A stretch of DNA of 64,000 bases from HIMB114 sp008638005 (lineage in GTDB: Bacteria > Pseudomonadota > Alphaproteobacteria > Pelagibacterales > Pelagibacteraceae), in assembly GCA_032681305.1 (NCBI GenBank), contig CP136340.1, positions 496,001 to 560,000 of the forward strand, read 5' to 3'. The notes beneath the pieces are model-generated. The model saw only the letters and a program-made list of their open reading frames with translations, was not told the DNA's origin and ran no database searches. How positions within the stretch are numbered: the stretch's first letter is position 1; each line of letters begins with the position of its first letter. The position numbers were made by a program, and so were the translations under genes. Shown here piece by piece: positions 26,792 to 35,288 of the stretch.

Positions 26792-26824
26792 AAATTTTTA
26801 ATCTAAACTTAATATATATTAGAA

Positions 26825-27331
26825 ATGTTAACTTTATATGTCATGCGACATGCAAAATCTAGCTGGGATGATCCCAGTTTAAACGATTTTCAAAGACCCC
26901 TCAATAAACGCGGCAGGCATAATGCAAAACTCATGAAAAAAATAATGAAAAAAAAGGGAATGTTTTTTGATTTTGCTTACGTCTCTGGTGCTGAAAGAAC
27001 TCAACAAACTTTTAAATACATCAAAGATCTAAATTTAAAAAAAAAGAAAATTAAAAAAGAGCACTACCTTGCATCTCCTAAAGATCTGTTAACAAGTATT
27101 CAATCTACAAAAGATAAATACAAAAGTATCTTAATTTTAAATCATGAGCCAACTGTTAAAAATTTAACTTTTCAACTTTGTTCTGATTTATCAGATAGTT
27201 CAAAAACATTGTTAGAAAAATTTAGTACTGCAGCAATTGCAACCATTGTTTTTAAAAAAGCCTCATGGAGTAGAATAGAATTTGGCGATGGTATTCTTGA
27301 TGGTTTTATAAAACCTAAAGATTTTTACTGA
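26825..27331 (+). CDS. SixA-like histidine phosphatase
   Basis: A 168-residue histidine-phosphatase-superfamily protein. The RHG-type motif is VMRHAKSSWDD with Arg8-His9, and the second catalytic His is in LILNHEPTV. SixA of E. coli dephosphorylates phospho-histidine proteins; the target here is unknown. The position between ppk and the pst-phoB operon suggests a phosphate-related function by context only. The 3' end overlaps phoB (convergent) by 7 bp. Confidence 0.85.
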   Translation: MLTLYVMRHAKSSWDDPSLNDFQRPLNKRGRHNAKLMKKIMKKKGMFFDFAYVSGAERTQQTFKYIKDLNLKKKKIKKEHYLASPKDLLTSIQSTKDKYKSILILNHEPTVKNLTFQLCSDLSDSSKTLLEKFSTAAIATIVFKKASWSRIEFGDGILDGFIKPKDFY

Positions 27332-28011
27332 GAATCTAGCGCGTAACCTGCTGATCTTACAGTTCTAATCAGATCGTCTTTTCCATCTAAGTTTATGGCT
27401 TTACGAAGTCGTCTGATATGAACATCAACTGTTCTTGTTTCTACGTAAATTTCATTTCCCCATACTTGGTTGAGGAGCTGCTCTCTAGAGTAGACTCGAG
27501 TTGGATTTTTAATAAAAAAATTTAATAAATTATATTCTGTTGGTCCAAGTTTAATTTCTTTTTCATCTCGGTAAACCCTTCTTGCTAATCGATCAATTTT
27601 AATATCTTTAAATGTTACAGTATCTTCGGTTAACGCTGGTTTAACTCTTCTTAACATAGCTTGAATCCGAAGTATTAATTCTTTGGTACTAAAAGGTTTG
27701 GTTACATAATCATCCGCACCTGTTTCAAATCCTCTGATTTTATCACTCTCTTCATCTTTTGCGGTTAACATAATGACAGGAATAGATTTAAGTTTGTGAT
27801 CTTTTTTAATTTGTTTGCAAATATCAATCCCCGATAAATCGGGTAGCATCCAATCTAAAATAACCAAATCAGGTAAATTTTTTTTAATTTGCTCGAAACC
27901 CTCTTCCCCAGTTTCAGAAGTGTGAACTTTAAAACCTTCTTTTTCCAAATTATATTGAATTAAAGTCGAAATCGACTTTTCGTCTTCTAAAACGGCAATA
28001 GTTGCACTCAT
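27325..28011 (-). CDS. phoB: Phosphate regulon response regulator PhoB
   Basis: An OmpR-family response regulator of 228 residues. The receiver has the phospho-acceptor Asp in LVILDWMLPDLSG near residue 54 and the Lys in VIMLTAKDE. The C-terminal winged helix (GPTEYNLLNFFIKNPTRVYSREQLL, VDVHIRRLRKAI) binds DNA. Placement at the end of pstSCAB-phoU identifies it as PhoB. It should bind the 11-bp-phased repeats found in this window. Confidence 0.95.
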   Translation of the reverse strand: MSATIAVLEDEKSISTLIQYNLEKEGFKVHTSETGEEGFEQIKKNLPDLVILDWMLPDLSGIDICKQIKKDHKLKSIPVIMLTAKDEESDKIRGFETGADDYVTKPFSTKELILRIQAMLRRVKPALTEDTVTFKDIKIDRLARRVYRDEKEIKLGPTEYNLLNFFIKNPTRVYSREQLLNQVWGNEIYVETRTVDVHIRRLRKAINLDGKDDLIRTVRSAGYALDSQ

Positions 28012-28025
28012 AATTTTAAATGTAT

Positions 28026-28724
28026 CTATTGACCTGATACTATGTTGGATTGACCTTTGGGTCTATCGCCTTCAATATCTTCACCCGTCACCAAATAATA
28101 AACGGTTTCAGCAATATTTGTTGCATGATCACCCATACGCTCTAAATTTTTAGACATAAATAAAAGATGCGTTGCAGGTTTTATATTACCATTCCCAGTT
28201 TCCATAAATTTGGTAACTGAGTTCATTGATATATCTATAAGGTCATCAATTTCTTCGTCAGAATTCCAAACCACTTCTGCAGCTTTTGCATCACGATTTA
28301 CAAAAGCATCAAGCACAGATTTTAAATTCTTTTGAACTTTTTCAGAAGCTGCTCCAACTGTTTTTTTAATATCATCTGGAAGACTAATAGTTACGTGTCT
28401 TGATCGTTTTGCAATATTCTTTGCAAGATCACCAATTCGCTCAAGATCTCCTGAAATTTTCATTGCAGAAACTGTTTCTCTTAGATCAATCGCCATAGGC
28501 TGTCTCATGGTAATCAAATTCACAACCTGACTTTCAATATCTTTTTCAAGTTCATCAATTCGATCATCTTTTCCTACAATCTCATCAACAAACTCTTGGT
28601 CATTCGTTAACAAAGCTTCGGTTGAATCTTTAATTTGTTTTTCAGCAAGCGCTCCCATTTTAGCAATGGTATTTGTTAAAATACTTAATTGCTCGTCGTA
28701 TGATTTGACTAAATGATCTGCCAT
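28026..28724 (-). CDS. phoU: Phosphate signalling protein PhoU
   Basis: A 232-residue all-helical PhoU with two three-helix repeats. Each has the metal-site pattern (ISGDLERIGDLAKNIAKRSRH near residue 90 and KNLERMGDHATNIAETVYYL near residue 192). PhoU links Pst transporter state to PhoR and keeps the regulon off when phosphate is plentiful. It lies 4 bp after pstB and 14 bp before phoB. Confidence 0.95.
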   Translation of the reverse strand: MADHLVKSYDEQLSILTNTIAKMGALAEKQIKDSTEALLTNDQEFVDEIVGKDDRIDELEKDIESQVVNLITMRQPMAIDLRETVSAMKISGDLERIGDLAKNIAKRSRHVTISLPDDIKKTVGAASEKVQKNLKSVLDAFVNRDAKAAEVVWNSDEEIDDLIDISMNSVTKFMETGNGNIKPATHLLFMSKNLERMGDHATNIAETVYYLVTGEDIEGDRPKGQSNIVSGQ

Positions 28725-28728
28725 ATAA

Positions 28729-29487
28729 TTAACCGAACCTTCCTGTAATATAATCCTGTGTCATTTTATTATCAGGATTCTTAAATAGTTTATCTGTTGT
28801 ATTAAATTCAATCAACTTTCCTAGATGAAAGAAACCCGTATATTGGGATACTCTTGCCGCTTGTGACATCGAGTGGGTAACGATTGCAATAGTATATGTC
28901 GCTTTTAATTCATCAATAAGTTCTTCTATTTTTGCTGTTGCGATTGGATCTAGTGCTGAGCAAGGCTCATCCATCAAAATGACATCTGGATTAATAGATA
29001 TTGCTCTTGCAATACATAATCTTTGTTGCTGACCACCTGATAATCCTGTTCCCGGCTGATCTAATCTATCTTTAACCTCTTCCCAAATTGCTGCTTTTTT
29101 TAAACTTGTCTCAACAATCTCATCCATATGAGTTTTATCTTTTGCAATTCCATGGATAGTTGGTCCATAAGAAACATTTTCATAAATACTTTTTGGAAAA
29201 GGATTTGGCTTTTGAAAAACCATTCCAACCTTTTCTCGTAGCTGCACGACATCCACAGATTTGTCGTAAATATTTTGACCATCCATTTCAATAGAGCCTT
29301 CAACACGACATATATCAATCACATCATTCATACGATTTAAGCATCTTAAGAATGTTGATTTTCCGCACCCAGACGGACCAATCATGGCTGTGACTTGTTT
29401 CTCAGCAATATTTAAATCAACATCAAATAGTGCTTGTTTGTCTCCGTAAAAAACTGAGACACCCTTTGAGGTAATTTTTTGGTTCAT
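28729..29487 (-). CDS. pstB: Phosphate ABC transporter ATPase PstB
   Basis: The cytosolic ATPase of the Pst phosphate importer. Walker A is GPSGCGKSTFLR, the signature LSGGQQQRLCIAR, and Walker B VILMDEPCSALDP. The open frame can begin at TTG 29508, but the ATG at 29487 (MNQKITSKG) has an upstream AAAGGA ribosome binding site and leaves a 4-bp gap to pstA, so it is preferred. It is followed by phoU. Confidence 0.96.
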   Translation of the reverse strand: MNQKITSKGVSVFYGDKQALFDVDLNIAEKQVTAMIGPSGCGKSTFLRCLNRMNDVIDICRVEGSIEMDGQNIYDKSVDVVQLREKVGMVFQKPNPFPKSIYENVSYGPTIHGIAKDKTHMDEIVETSLKKAAIWEEVKDRLDQPGTGLSGGQQQRLCIARAISINPDVILMDEPCSALDPIATAKIEELIDELKATYTIAIVTHSMSQAARVSQYTGFFHLGKLIEFNTTDKLFKNPDNKMTQDYITGRFG

Positions 29488-29491
29488 AATT

Positions 29492-30757
29492 TTACCATTT
29501 CCTTTCAAATTTTTGTCTAGCCCATACTGCTAGAGAGTTCATTATGATTAAAAAACCAATCAGTAACATGATTGTTGCTGATGTTTTTTCTACGAAACCT
29601 CTTTCAGCAGACTCAGACCATAAATAAATTTGAACTGGTAAAGAGGTTGATGGGTCTGTTGGAATACTTGGAACATCTACAACGAATGCAACCATTCCAA
29701 TTAATAACAAAGGAGCTGTTTCTCCTAAAGCTTGAGCAAGTCCAATAATGGTTCCTGATAATGTTCCAGGCATTGCAAGCGGTACGACATGATGCATAAC
29801 TGTTTGCACTTTTGAAGCTCCAACTGCCAAAGCACCTTCTCTTATCGATGGAGGTACAGCTTTAAGAGATGCTCGACATGCAATAATAATTGTAGGTAGT
29901 GTCATCAAAGATAGTGTTATTCCGCCAACTAAGGCTGTTGATCTTGGTAATCCAAAAACTCCAAGCAAAACACCAAGTCCCAGTAATCCAAAAACAATTG
30001 ATGGTACTGCAGCTAAATTGTTAATATTAATTTCAATAATATCTGTAACTGTATTTTTTGGTGCAAACTCTTCCAGATAAACTGCAGCCATAAGAGCAAT
30101 AGGAAATGCAATTAATAAACAAATAATAATAGAAAAAAACGATCCTATAACAGCACCGGCAACTCCTGCAATCTCAGGATCTCTCGAATCTCCGCTAAAG
30201 AAAAAATAATTACTAAAAGTCGTACCAATTTTTCCTTGTTCTACTAAATTATCATAAATATTAAGTTGAAAATTGTTTAAACGTCTTCGATTTTCTGGAA
30301 TATCCCTTGGAAAGTTTCCTTTATGTAATTGATCTAAATCATCTGACGATGTTAATTCAATAGTTACTTTTTTTCCAAGAACATCTGGATTATTTATCAA
30401 ATAATTTTTAATCTCAGTTTTATAGTTTCCACTTAGTAACTGTTTTACATCTCTTTCTTCATCGGCATTAGAATAAGGATATAAGCCCGTTGCAGCTTTA
30501 TATGTGACATCAAAAAATTCCGCTGATTTAATCTGGTCAACCGTTGGATTTTCAACCTCTCCTAGTTCTAAAAGCTCTTTATTAAAATCAACCTCGGTTT
30601 GAATTGTCGTTTTTATAAAAGCTGTGCTTCCAGTAGAAAAAACTTTGAATAACAATAATAAAACAAAAAAGATTGCAATCGCAATAGAGCCTATGCCTAG
30701 CATTCTAAAACGTTTTTCAGCTTGATATCTTTTTTTAATTCTTTGTTCTCTAGTCAT
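29492..30757 (-). CDS. pstA: Phosphate ABC transporter permease PstA
   Basis: Inner-membrane permease of the Pst importer. The C-terminal 250 residues hold the binding-protein-dependent transport domain (LRKGA/EAA-type segment SIREGALAVGASKVQTVMHH). A periplasmic domain of about 150 residues after the first helix makes it 421 residues, longer than E. coli PstA (about 296) but like other alphaproteobacterial versions. It overlaps pstC by 8 bp. Confidence 0.94.
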   Translation of the reverse strand: MTREQRIKKRYQAEKRFRMLGIGSIAIAIFFVLLLLFKVFSTGSTAFIKTTIQTEVDFNKELLELGEVENPTVDQIKSAEFFDVTYKAATGLYPYSNADEERDVKQLLSGNYKTEIKNYLINNPDVLGKKVTIELTSSDDLDQLHKGNFPRDIPENRRRLNNFQLNIYDNLVEQGKIGTTFSNYFFFSGDSRDPEIAGVAGAVIGSFFSIIICLLIAFPIALMAAVYLEEFAPKNTVTDIIEININNLAAVPSIVFGLLGLGVLLGVFGLPRSTALVGGITLSLMTLPTIIIACRASLKAVPPSIREGALAVGASKVQTVMHHVVPLAMPGTLSGTIIGLAQALGETAPLLLIGMVAFVVDVPSIPTDPSTSLPVQIYLWSESAERGFVEKTSATIMLLIGFLIIMNSLAVWARQKFERKW

Positions 30758-32156
30758 ATTTTTCTCTGTATTTTTTCACTATTCGAAGTGCAATGAAGTT
30801 TAAAATTAAAGTTAAAACAAACAAAGTTAAACCCAGTGCAAATGCTGCTTGAGTTTTTGCACTTGTAAACTCTTGGTCTCCAACCAAAATCATAACAATT
30901 TGAGTTGTAATGGTTGTGGTTGCGTCTAATGGATTGATAGTTAAGTTGGCCGCAAGTCCTGCTGCCATCACAACAATCATTGTTTCTCCCACCGCTCTTG
31001 AAACTGCAAGCAGTATTGATCCAACAATTCCTGGAAGTGCAGCTGGAAAAATGACTTTTTTAATGGTTTCAGATTTTGTAGCGCCCATAGCATAAGATCC
31101 TTCTCTTAAAGATTGCGGAACTGCATTAATCACATCATCGGATAATGAAGATACAAATGGAATAATCATGACACCCATCACAAGGCCTGCCGCTAATGCA
31201 CTTTCAGATGAAACATCAATTCCAAGACTATCTCCAATCACTCTAAAAAACGGCCCAACTGTTAAGGCTGCAAAAAATCCATAAACAACTGTTGGAACAC
31301 CCGCTAAAATTTCAATAATCGGCTTTCCCCATTTTCTTTGTTTTGTGGTTGCATATTCAGCCAAATAAATTCCTGAATATAAACCAATAGGAACCGCAAC
31401 ACACATAGCAATAAAAGCAATAAAAGCTGTTCCTGCAAAAAGCGGAACTGCACCAAACGCTTCTTTTAAATCCTTTGCTTCTTGAGGTGTAAGGTTAGCA
31501 GGATCACTGATAAATGCTTTTTGAGGTGACCAGCTTAAACCAAAGAAGAAATCTAATGGATTAATTTTTGTAAAAAATTGTATGGTTTCAAATAATAATG
31601 AAAATATAATTCCAACCGTTGTTAAGATAGCGGCAACGGATGATAAAAATAATATGACTGTAAATATTTTTTCAACACCTTCTCTTGCATGAACATTTTT
31701 ATTTATTTTGTTATATGCAAAAAGTGATGTTGCGATGATTGCGCAAAAAAACAAAACAATTTTTGCACCTTCTGAAATAGATAATAAATTTTGATAAGTT
31801 TTCGCCCCAGTCTCTATGACTGGAGTTGCTTGTCCTGTGAAAGTGCCTTGAGCCAAAGATACAATTTGAGAAAAAATTAAATTTATCTCATCTCTTGATA
31901 ATTCAGTAAGTGTGAAGCTTTGAACTTTGCTCATCACTAAATTTTTAACAATGATGGGTTCAAATATTGTCCAAAAAGCAATAATTAAAAAAGCTGGCAC
32001 TGCACACCATAAGGCTTGGTAATAACCGTAAAAATGTGGAAGAGCTTTTAGCTCTATCGCATGATTAACGGCTACAACTTTTTTAATTCTTGATTTTCCA
32101 AAATAGAAACTTGAAATTCCAAAGAGAACGAGTGCGGTAAGAAGTATGGTATTCAA
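30750..32156 (-). CDS. pstC: Phosphate ABC transporter permease PstC
   Basis: The other Pst permease. It has 468 residues with an N-terminal helix, a second membrane region, a periplasmic part and the transport domain (SLREGSYAMGATKSETIKKV near residue 350). It is preceded by a GAGGA ribosome binding site and a strong hairpin in the pstS-pstC gap, which may lower its expression relative to pstS. The extended N-terminus is usual for this group. Confidence 0.94.
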   Translation of the reverse strand: MNTILLTALVLFGISSFYFGKSRIKKVVAVNHAIELKALPHFYGYYQALWCAVPAFLIIAFWTIFEPIIVKNLVMSKVQSFTLTELSRDEINLIFSQIVSLAQGTFTGQATPVIETGAKTYQNLLSISEGAKIVLFFCAIIATSLFAYNKINKNVHAREGVEKIFTVILFLSSVAAILTTVGIIFSLLFETIQFFTKINPLDFFFGLSWSPQKAFISDPANLTPQEAKDLKEAFGAVPLFAGTAFIAFIAMCVAVPIGLYSGIYLAEYATTKQRKWGKPIIEILAGVPTVVYGFFAALTVGPFFRVIGDSLGIDVSSESALAAGLVMGVMIIPFVSSLSDDVINAVPQSLREGSYAMGATKSETIKKVIFPAALPGIVGSILLAVSRAVGETMIVVMAAGLAANLTINPLDATTTITTQIVMILVGDQEFTSAKTQAAFALGLTLFVLTLILNFIALRIVKKYREKYD

Positions 32157-32179
32157 AATTTGTCCTCTAAGTTTGTTTT

Positions 32180-32207
32180 TTTGAGGGCCTAAAATTAGGC
32201 CCTCAAA
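32180..32207 (-). terminator. pstS-pstC intergenic hairpin (attenuator or mRNA stabiliser)
   Basis: Thirteen-base arms (TTTGAGGGCCTAA and its complement) form a near-continuous stem with a 2-base centre. On the minus strand the hairpin is followed by A-rich, not T-rich, sequence, so full termination is unlikely. It would fit partial read-through or 3' protection that raises pstS mRNA over the rest of the operon. Confidence 0.7.
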
Positions 32208-32221
32208 TGATAGTCTTAAAA

Positions 32222-33244
32222 CTAGTTTAAGCTAATAGTTTTTAACTTAGTTCCAGCAGTTCTTACTTTTTTGTAAGATTTGTCATCTAGAGGAACTAAT
32301 CCAATATCAGTTAAATAACCTTTTGGACCCATTGTTCCTTTTGACGTAAACTCAGCTAAGTATTCTTTGATTCCTGGCACAACACCAACGTGAGCTTTCT
32401 TCACATAGAAGAATAATGGTCTCGCGATTGGGTATGAGTAATCTTGAATAGAAGCTAATGAAGGTAATTTTCCTTCAATTTTAGCAGCTTTGATTTTATC
32501 TTTGTTAGCTACTAGGTAAGAGTATCCGAATAAACCGAATAATTCTGGATCAGCTGCAAGTTTGTTAACGATTAATGTATCGTTTTCACCTGCTTCAATT
32601 GCTAAACCATCTTCTCTTAGCTTTCTGCAACCCTTTTTAGCTTTAATACCTTTTGCTTTGTACGCAGCTTTTGCAGCTTTTGTACAACCTTTACCCATTA
32701 CTAATGAGTTCCAAGCATCTCTAGTTCCAGATGTTGGTGGTGGCACTAAAATTTTGATTCCAAAATTTGGTAATGATTTATCAATATCACTCCATTTTTT
32801 GTATGGGTTTTTTACCATTTTACCATTGATCTCAACATCGTGAGCTAAAGCTCTCCAAAGTTGTTCTTTAGTAAAGTTTTGACCTTTTGCTTTTACAGAA
32901 TGAGCAAAAGAAATTCCGTCGTTACCAACAATGATTTCAACGATATCTTTTACACCATTTTTTGCACAAAGCTTCTTCTCTTTTGATTTGATAGCTCTTG
33001 AAGCGTTTGTGATGTCAGGATGCTGAGTTCCAACACCTGCACAAAAAAGTTTCATTCCTCCACCAGTACCAGTCGATTCGATAACTGGAGTTTTAAATCC
33101 AGACTTACCAAATTTCTCAGCAACTACTGTTGCATAAGGGTATACTGTAGATGAACCAACGATTTTGATTTGATCTCTAGCTGAAGCAGCACCAGAAATA
33201 GCAACTGCAACTAATAGAGATAATACAAAGTTAAGTTTTTTCAT
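32222..33244 (-). CDS. pstS: Phosphate-binding periplasmic protein PstS
   Basis: The high-affinity phosphate receptor of the Pst importer. A signal peptide (MKKLNFVLSLLVAVAISGAA) is followed by IKIVGSSTVYPYATVVAE, the phosphate-site Thr/Ser loop, then ESTGTGGGMKLFC and PTSGTRDAW. The 340-residue length is typical. A Pho-box-like repeat lies upstream (33307-33324) and a hairpin follows the stop, both consistent with strong, separately controlled expression. Confidence 0.96.
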   Translation of the reverse strand: MKKLNFVLSLLVAVAISGAASARDQIKIVGSSTVYPYATVVAEKFGKSGFKTPVIESTGTGGGMKLFCAGVGTQHPDITNASRAIKSKEKKLCAKNGVKDIVEIIVGNDGISFAHSVKAKGQNFTKEQLWRALAHDVEINGKMVKNPYKKWSDIDKSLPNFGIKILVPPPTSGTRDAWNSLVMGKGCTKAAKAAYKAKGIKAKKGCRKLREDGLAIEAGENDTLIVNKLAADPELFGLFGYSYLVANKDKIKAAKIEGKLPSLASIQDYSYPIARPLFFYVKKAHVGVVPGIKEYLAEFTSKGTMGPKGYLTDIGLVPLDDKSYKKVRTAGTKLKTISLN

Positions 33245-33306
33245 TTTCTTTCCTTTAATTAAAGTTTAAATGTGCGCGTTTTATAATTTCGAGCAGTGGC
33301 ACTAAT

Positions 33307-33324
33307 ATTAAAGAATTGTTACAG
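33307..33324 (-). promoter_or_regulatory. Pho box before pstS
   Basis: Read on the minus strand, CTGTAAC and CTTTAAT are two 7-bp units separated by AATT, the 7-4-7 layout of PhoB sites (consensus CTGTCAT repeats). A weaker third unit (TTTTAAT) precedes it at the same 11-bp phase. It lies 63 bp upstream of the pstS start. Confidence 0.65.
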
Positions 33325-33338
33325 TTTTATTAAAATGC

Positions 33339-33980
33339 TCACTGTTTAGTTGAATCATGTACAATTTTGATACTGTCAACTTCATCAGATAAGTTACCAA
33401 TACAAGATATCGGCCCAACTGAGTTAGATAGTGCATACTTGTTTGTTGGTCGCAGAACAATCTCAAGTAAAACCAATTTAACAAGGGATTTTCTATAATC
33501 TTCTGGAAGCGTCCATGGTTGATTCGATGGAGGATAAAATCGCTCTACTAAATAAGAGGCAACTTGAGAGACTGAAAGTGTAGACTCCGGTTGTTTTCTG
33601 AGAAGAGTAAATCGCAAATGATCAAAAATTTCTCTACAGCGGTTACTTGTGCTTAAATAATCGTCAGCTGACAAACCCTTTGTAACGGGTATCGATAAAG
33701 AAGCAATGACTGCAGTTTTTCTCCAATTATAAACGACTGACATCTCAAATTCTTCTACTCTATCTGCAAACAAATTAGTAAGTGACCGCGATGTATATTT
33801 TGAAATAATTCGGTCAACTGACCTTTCCATATCTTTCTCTAAATTTATGATACCCAGATCAAGATAATTTAGAGGTCGTTGCATTAAATTGATGACTACT
33901 TCTTTTTCAGTTGCTTTTGACGAATACTGAAACAAAGAAATACTTAAAACTAAACAAAAAATATTAACTAGACGTTTCAT
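33339..33980 (-). CDS. Unknown exported protein encoded with phoR
   Basis: I do not recognise this 213-residue protein. It starts with a signal peptide (MKRLVNIFCLVLSISLFQYS, then SKA) and looks soluble afterwards, mixed helix/strand, with two Cys (NRCREIF and SCIGNL) that could form a disulfide. The start overlaps the phoR 3' end by 17 bp, so it is translated from the phoR transcript. It is followed by the Pho box and pstS. Position suggests a periplasmic accessory to phosphate sensing, or a gene simply coupled to phoR; no domain supports either. Confidence 0.75.
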   Translation of the reverse strand: MKRLVNIFCLVLSISLFQYSSKATEKEVVINLMQRPLNYLDLGIINLEKDMERSVDRIISKYTSRSLTNLFADRVEEFEMSVVYNWRKTAVIASLSIPVTKGLSADDYLSTSNRCREIFDHLRFTLLRKQPESTLSVSQVASYLVERFYPPSNQPWTLPEDYRKSLVKLVLLEIVLRPTNKYALSNSVGPISCIGNLSDEVDSIKIVHDSTKQ

Positions 33981-35196
33981 ATAAAGGTAAGTGAATTATA
34001 AACTCACTTCCCTCATTAAGTCTACTGTTTATTTCTAACTCACCTCGATGTTGATTAACAATGTGTTTAACAATTGCCAGTCCTAAACCTGTTCCTTGTA
34101 TCATATTTTTTTTTGCATTTGCGGAACGATAAAACCTCTCGGTAACACGGTGAATTTCATCTTTAGCAATTCCAATTCCCTCATCTTTGATTGATAAAAA
34201 AACAGATCCGTTTGAAAACTTCTCAGGGTTAGATTTTAATAATATATCTATAGTTGTATTTTCTTTGGTATACTTAATGGCATTGTCATAAATATTCTGC
34301 ACCACTTCACTCAATTTATCATAATCGCCTCTAACAAAGGGTAAGTTATCTTCAATTTTAAAATTAATATTTATATTTTTTTTACTTAAAATTTTATTTG
34401 GAATCTTTTGAATGTTTGAAATGATTTCTTTCATATCTACTTTGCCATGAGGTTGAATATGTTCTTGCATCTCAATTCTACTCAAAGACATTAAATCCAA
34501 AATTAAAATTTCCATTTTATTAGCTTGCTCTTGCATAATTTTGATAAACTTTTCTTGAGCTTTTGGATCATCTTTTGCAGAATTAGAAATCGTCTCTAAA
34601 AACCCTTTAATTGAAACAAGTGGAGTTTTAAGTTCATGGCTGACGTTTGCAACAAAGTCTGATCTTAGCTGTTCAGATTTTTTTACATCTGTATAATCCT
34701 TGACAACAATTAAAACATTCTTTTGGCTCAGAGGAACAATGGTTAATCTAAAAAAACTATAAGTTGGAAGATTAATCTCAAACTCTAAATATTCATTAAC
34801 TCGCTCATCTCGACATTTCTCAATTTTGTCTAATAAGTCCGGAGCCCTTAAAAAACTTGATAAATTTTTCCCTAAAATATCCCCATAAAAACTTTTGGCC
34901 GCTTTATTGGCTGCAGAAATAGCATTAAATGAATTTATAAATAAAATGTAATCTTCGATCTCATTAATTAATTGATTTTCAATATCTTCAGATGAATAGG
35001 ATTTTGAAGAAACAATAGTTTGACTGTTTGTTTTGTTTGTTGAGCTAGAAATATTTTGGTTTTTTTTGTTGAGAAAATAAAAGATTAGACCAACTGTATT
35101 GGTTATTACAAGTATGGCTAATGCAGTAAAATTAATATTTTGAATTTGATATAATCCAGCAAATATAAAGTAATTAAAAATTAGTAAAAATTCCAT
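33964..35196 (-). CDS. phoR: Phosphate regulon sensor histidine kinase PhoR
   Basis: A 410-residue membrane sensor kinase. Two N-terminal helices (residues ~3-45), a PAS-like domain, then HisKA with the phospho-His in FVANVSHELKTPLVSIKGF near residue 187. The ATPase domain has N box NIYDNAIKYT, SIKDEGIGIA and GTGLGLAIVKHIV. It controls PhoB according to phosphate supply. It lacks a large periplasmic domain, as in other PhoR proteins that sense through Pst/PhoU. It is divergent from the olsB-like gene across a region with two Pho boxes. Confidence 0.93.
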   Translation of the reverse strand: MEFLLIFNYFIFAGLYQIQNINFTALAILVITNTVGLIFYFLNKKNQNISSSTNKTNSQTIVSSKSYSSEDIENQLINEIEDYILFINSFNAISAANKAAKSFYGDILGKNLSSFLRAPDLLDKIEKCRDERVNEYLEFEINLPTYSFFRLTIVPLSQKNVLIVVKDYTDVKKSEQLRSDFVANVSHELKTPLVSIKGFLETISNSAKDDPKAQEKFIKIMQEQANKMEILILDLMSLSRIEMQEHIQPHGKVDMKEIISNIQKIPNKILSKKNININFKIEDNLPFVRGDYDKLSEVVQNIYDNAIKYTKENTTIDILLKSNPEKFSNGSVFLSIKDEGIGIAKDEIHRVTERFYRSANAKKNMIQGTGLGLAIVKHIVNQHRGELEINSRLNEGSEFIIHLPLYETSS

Positions 35197-35225
35197 TTTC
35201 TTTAGCTTTTATACCATTTTAACCA

Positions 35226-35265
35226 CAGTCATAATACTGAAACATATTCGTCATTTTACTGAAAT
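35226..35265 (+). promoter_or_regulatory. Two tandem Pho boxes between phoR and the olsB-like gene
   Basis: Four 7-bp units occur in exact 11-bp phase: CAGTCAT (35226), CTGAAAC (35237), TCGTCAT (35248) and CTGAAAT (35259), each split by four A/T bases. This is the layout of two adjacent PhoB dimer sites. TAATAG at 35276-35281, 10 bp beyond, could be the -10 element of a PhoB-dependent promoter for the + strand gene. Confidence 0.75.
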
Positions 35266-35288
35266 GAAATCAGACTAATAGGCAATCC

